DNA from: Pythium myriotylum
Lineage: Eukaryota > Oomycota > Peronosporomycetes > Pythiales > Pythiaceae
Assembly: GCA_023091665.1 (NCBI GenBank)
Contig: JALJCQ010000009.1
Location: forward strand, 3,100,001 to 3,164,000
Length of the DNA stretch: 64,000 bases
Direction of reading: 5' to 3'
Shown here: positions 63,201 to 64,000 of the stretch, in pieces
Layout of the letters: each line of letters begins with the position of its first letter
Numbering within the stretch: position 1 is the stretch's first letter
Program-made: the position numbers and the translations under genes
Notes under the pieces: generated by a model
Database searches by the model: none
The model's input: the letters and a program-made list of their open reading frames with translations, nothing else
What the model was told of the DNA's origin: nothing

Positions 63201-64000
63201 CAGGGCGAAGACCTGCCGCTCTTCATCTTCGCCAACTGGCGAGGCTTCTCGGGTGGCCAGCGCGACATGTTTGACGAAGTGCTCAAGTTTGGTGCCGCGA
63301 TCGTCGATGCGCTCGTCACCTATGAGCAGCCCGTGTTCGTCTACATCCCGCCATTCGCTGAGCTGCGTGGTGGTGCCTGGGCCGTCGTTGACCCGACGAT
63401 CAACGAGGGCATCATGGAGATGTACGCCGACCCGAACGGCCGTGGTGGTGTGCTCGAGCCAGCCGGTCTCATCGAGATCAAGTACCGCAAGAAGCAGCTT
63501 CTGGAGACCATGCACCGTCTCGACGCCAAGCTCCAGGCACTCACGCAGCAGCTTGCGGCGCTCGCGCCGGAAGACGCCGAGCGTGCTAAGCTCCAGCGTG
63601 AGATCTCGAGCCGCGAGAATTTGCTGCTGCCCATGTACGTGCAGCTCGCGACCGAGTTCGCTGACCGCCACGACACGCCCGGCCGCATGAAGGCCAAGAG
63701 CTGCATCCGCGAGGTCGTCGAGTGGAAGAACGCGCGTACGTTCTTCTACTGGCGCCTCAAGCGCCAGCTCGCCGAGTTCGGCTTGCGTCGTGAGATCGCC
63801 ACAGCCACGTCGGGCCAGGTGGGCTTCAAGGACGCCGAGCAGTACCTCAAGGGCTGGTTCACCGAGGCTGTGAACGCCGGCCGCGTCTCTCGCCAGCCGA
63901 ACGTGTCGGTGGCCGAGCTCTGGGGCGCGAGCGACAAGGACGTGCTGCTCTGGTTCGCGAGTGACAAGGACTGGATCCAGACTCGACTCCAGGGGCTCAA
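57237..64000 (+). CDS. ACC: Acetyl-CoA carboxylase, homomeric multidomain (3' end cut by window)
   Basis: An open frame of 2254 codons runs off the right edge without an intron or stop. The ATG at 57237 precedes MAEHSPIAGE and the start of the biotin carboxylase domain (RRVLIANNGISAVKAIRS at about residue 55). The ATP-grasp loop EGGGGKGIRK is at about 246, the biotinyl-lysine site EVMKM at Lys726, then the long central region. The carboxyltransferase domain begins at about residue 1600 and includes LFFSANAGARIGMAES and FANWRGFSGGQRDMF. It makes malonyl-CoA from acetyl-CoA in the cytosol, the committed step of fatty-acid synthesis. Eukaryotic homologues are about 2200-2350 residues, so only a few dozen codons are probably missing. 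Strong GC bias at third codon positions suggests high expression. Confidence 0.97.
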   Translation, partial: MAEHSPIAGETQSTSMGHGDSEPSTPMAPRRERNDSHPIAFASVDEYVKELQGKRAIRRVLIANNGISAVKAIRSIRSWSYEMFADEHKVTFVVMATPEDLRANAEYIRMAEQVVEVPGGANNNNYANVALIVEIAERFSVDAVWAGWGHASENPLLPDTLKLSNIVFIGPPSKPMRALGDKIGSTIIAQSAHVPTIAWNGDGIHVDYRAQGAIPDEVYKAAELRDYEHCLEHCKRIGFPVMIKASEGGGGKGIRKVLEESQVQSAWEAVRGEIPGSPIFVMKLAPKSRHLEVQLLADEYGNAIALSGRDCSVQRRHQKIVEEGPVLAPSEDVWNAMMRAATRLAQEVEYVNAGTVEYLFSELPEDDGKAFFFLELNPRLQVEHPVTEMITNVNLPAAQLQVAMGIPLHFIPDVRRLYQKDAFGRTPIDFDTEKQAPPNGHVIAARITAEDPNAGFQPTSGSIKELNFRSTPDVWGYFSVDSSGQVHEFADSQIGHLFSWSTSRDRARKNMILALKELSIRGDIHTTVEYIVNMMESEDFVYNRIHTAWLDERISRHKEVRLQGRPDPLLVVLVGAVCSAFQASNARQEEYVKQLERGQLPTNDFLSQHEPLELIYEGIKYNIQAYRSGPIQFTLFCNDSYVQVEIRTLSDGGFLVLLNGKSHVAYATKEAQGLRLVLDGNTCVFTKEYDPTRLVTNTAGKLARYLVEDGAKLRRGMPFAEIEVMKMYMPLLTPEDGVIRLLKTEGAVLAPGDCIATMELDDPSCVKKSETFLGKLPVAEGVENGLKSIHKLRAAQATLKTILDGYFVPEDLTHKAIADLFASLADPLLPVEELKEAMSPLAGRIPLDVFAKISDQLQQFRSRASVAGETLDVATIVAILDEHKASLANERKAAEFEAVVAGLRDLTDKYKRGTESALETVLTDLINHYYVVETVYARSHNIEDVVLGLRQQHAGDLSKVFSIARSHVSVDAKNKVLLQLLARLSRESPTVPREALKSASFLPLLERLAEFKENHYSLVALEARQILIDFKMPSYRERLSQVEQVLREILAEGQPSELSAKYTGLLDQSQPLFDLLIGLLDHKDANIRETALELYIRRIYRSYVIEAMETRDQGDLFAKKFEFKSPVYDVLSVGSAGPTKTESYDDLASLVNRNNSQHDLAAVEKAAASPTAGDKPSSELYTVLVADVSPNVLRHGAIVKFDSFEAMKVTFDEVIAMFPPAQKSLSLAAKSNNPVNVLHVILLEERTEEAVLLQEAESFLKSVSDNLKQHNIRRVTFAIRPQPSADAFSYPGIYTFPSRLGFAEDKIVRHMEAPLAYKLELRRMRNYSVVPLTSDNKNVHLYLAKTKSSDAHLVPEPFQRVFVRAVVRQLDKADGKSRSQYDAYPGPERMLVDALNALELALGSAAVKKNGLPTKNNHVFLNILPEAVVGPQYLEGVIRILASRYSDRLEQLRISQVELKINARFNAESAPIPVRLIASNPTGYVLRVEAYVEAAGHPEPIFTSIGDEVQGELDGMAVTTPYPVIFPHDKKRMLAKAMSNTVYVYDFLELIEYNLMRAWRRFVHERSRGGAETLSVPNHFLDARELVLDASGNAVVETDRARGLNDIGMVAWLLTMYTPEFPSGREVVVIANDITFQAGSFGTREDRLFELASKLAREKGVPRLFFSANAGARIGMAESIKKLYRVSWKDESDPTKGFEYLYLSPEDYAAVSSQGAVNAELRVTPSGEQRYVLQDIVGRELDLGVECLRGSGTIAGETSRAYNEVFTLTYACGRSVGIGAYLVRLGQRTVQNTTHAPIILTGYQALNKLMGKDVYTSNDQLGGVKIMHTNGVTHVSAKNHLHGVASILEWLSFVPAVRRGPLPVRDIAGLDTIERPVEFAPADKNAQYDPRALLAGKVDETSGRWVPGFMDKNSFRETLDGWAKSVVVGRGRLGGIPCGVVLTEVRTSEKVIPADPASPTTQENLVQQAGQVWFPDSAHKTATAIRDFQGEDLPLFIFANWRGFSGGQRDMFDEVLKFGAAIVDALVTYEQPVFVYIPPFAELRGGAWAVVDPTINEGIMEMYADPNGRGGVLEPAGLIEIKYRKKQLLETMHRLDAKLQALTQQLAALAPEDAERAKLQREISSRENLLLPMYVQLATEFADRHDTPGRMKAKSCIREVVEWKNARTFFYWRLKRQLAEFGLRREIATATSGQVGFKDAEQYLKGWFTEAVNAGRVSRQPNVSVAELWGASDKDVLLWFASDKDWIQTRLQGL

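Noticed and set aside
61365..63671. 768-codon antisense open frame over acetyl-CoA carboxylase, and similar ones at 57123-58439, 58458-59678 and 59829-60710
   Set aside because: Produced by GC-rich third codon positions of the sense gene; Arg/Asp/Val/His-rich translations with no domain.
1..64000. CRISPR array, bacterial operon or prophage features
   Set aside because: Spliceosomal introns, eukaryotic gene families and oomycete promoters throughout; no direct-repeat/spacer pattern seen.

Overview
The window is nuclear DNA of an oomycete, most likely a plant-associated Pythium/Phytophthora-type species; the species cannot be named from sequence alone. The evidence is a match to the oomycete core promoter (GCTCATTYYNCAWTTT type) at a fixed distance upstream of several genes, a secreted AA17-type lytic polysaccharide monooxygenase, a decayed Crinkler-type effector head, short GT-AG introns (about 50-110 bases), an expanded folate-biopterin transporter family and a flagellar coiled-coil gene that fits swimming zoospores.

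Layout. (1) 0.1-18.2 kb: five tandem intronless folate-biopterin transporter (FBT/BT1) genes, all on the minus strand, separated by 1.5-2.9 kb of non-coding DNA. Each has the same core promoter 44-46 bases before its ATG and a second short conserved block about 0.6-1.1 kb upstream. Copies 1 and 2 are near identical in patches, as expected from gene conversion. (2) 19.8-27 kb: a damaged 2OG-Fe(II) oxygenase gene, head-to-head with a CoA-type Nudix hydrolase, then a large MAP kinase fused to PH-like, NTF2/SnoaL-like and C2-like regions. (3) 27-29.8 kb: no gene seen. (4) 29.8-40.2 kb: canonical poly(A) polymerase, a MED15-like KIX coactivator and a CTC1-like telomere protein, i.e. nuclear housekeeping genes. 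(5) 40.3-51.7 kb: a four-domain voltage-gated calcium channel with N-terminal EF-hands, a tiny membrane protein, a KOW-like/cysteine-rich nuclear protein and a four-EF-hand protein. (6) 51.8-54.3 kb: a receiver-like/zinc-finger/Nudix fusion and a CCDC113/CFAP263-like axonemal protein. (7) 54.3-56.4 kb: a broken Crinkler-like effector remnant with an intact core promoter, next to the AA17 enzyme. (8) 57.2 kb to the right edge: homomeric acetyl-CoA carboxylase, cut by the window end.

Functional themes. The genes do not form an operon. Calcium signalling (channel, EF-hand protein), flagellar structure and the MAP kinase would all suit a zoospore. The AA17 enzyme and the Crinkler remnant point to plant interaction. 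The FBT array suggests dosage or diversification of pterin/folate-like transport. Three genes carry apparent lesions that could be genuine decay or assembly error: the 2OG oxygenase, the Crinkler remnant and the 5' end of the CTC1 gene. The calcium channel has an in-frame TGA followed by a further open frame. GC-rich third codon positions in the acetyl-CoA carboxylase, AA17, MAP kinase and transporter genes create long meaningless antisense open frames, which I have left out.
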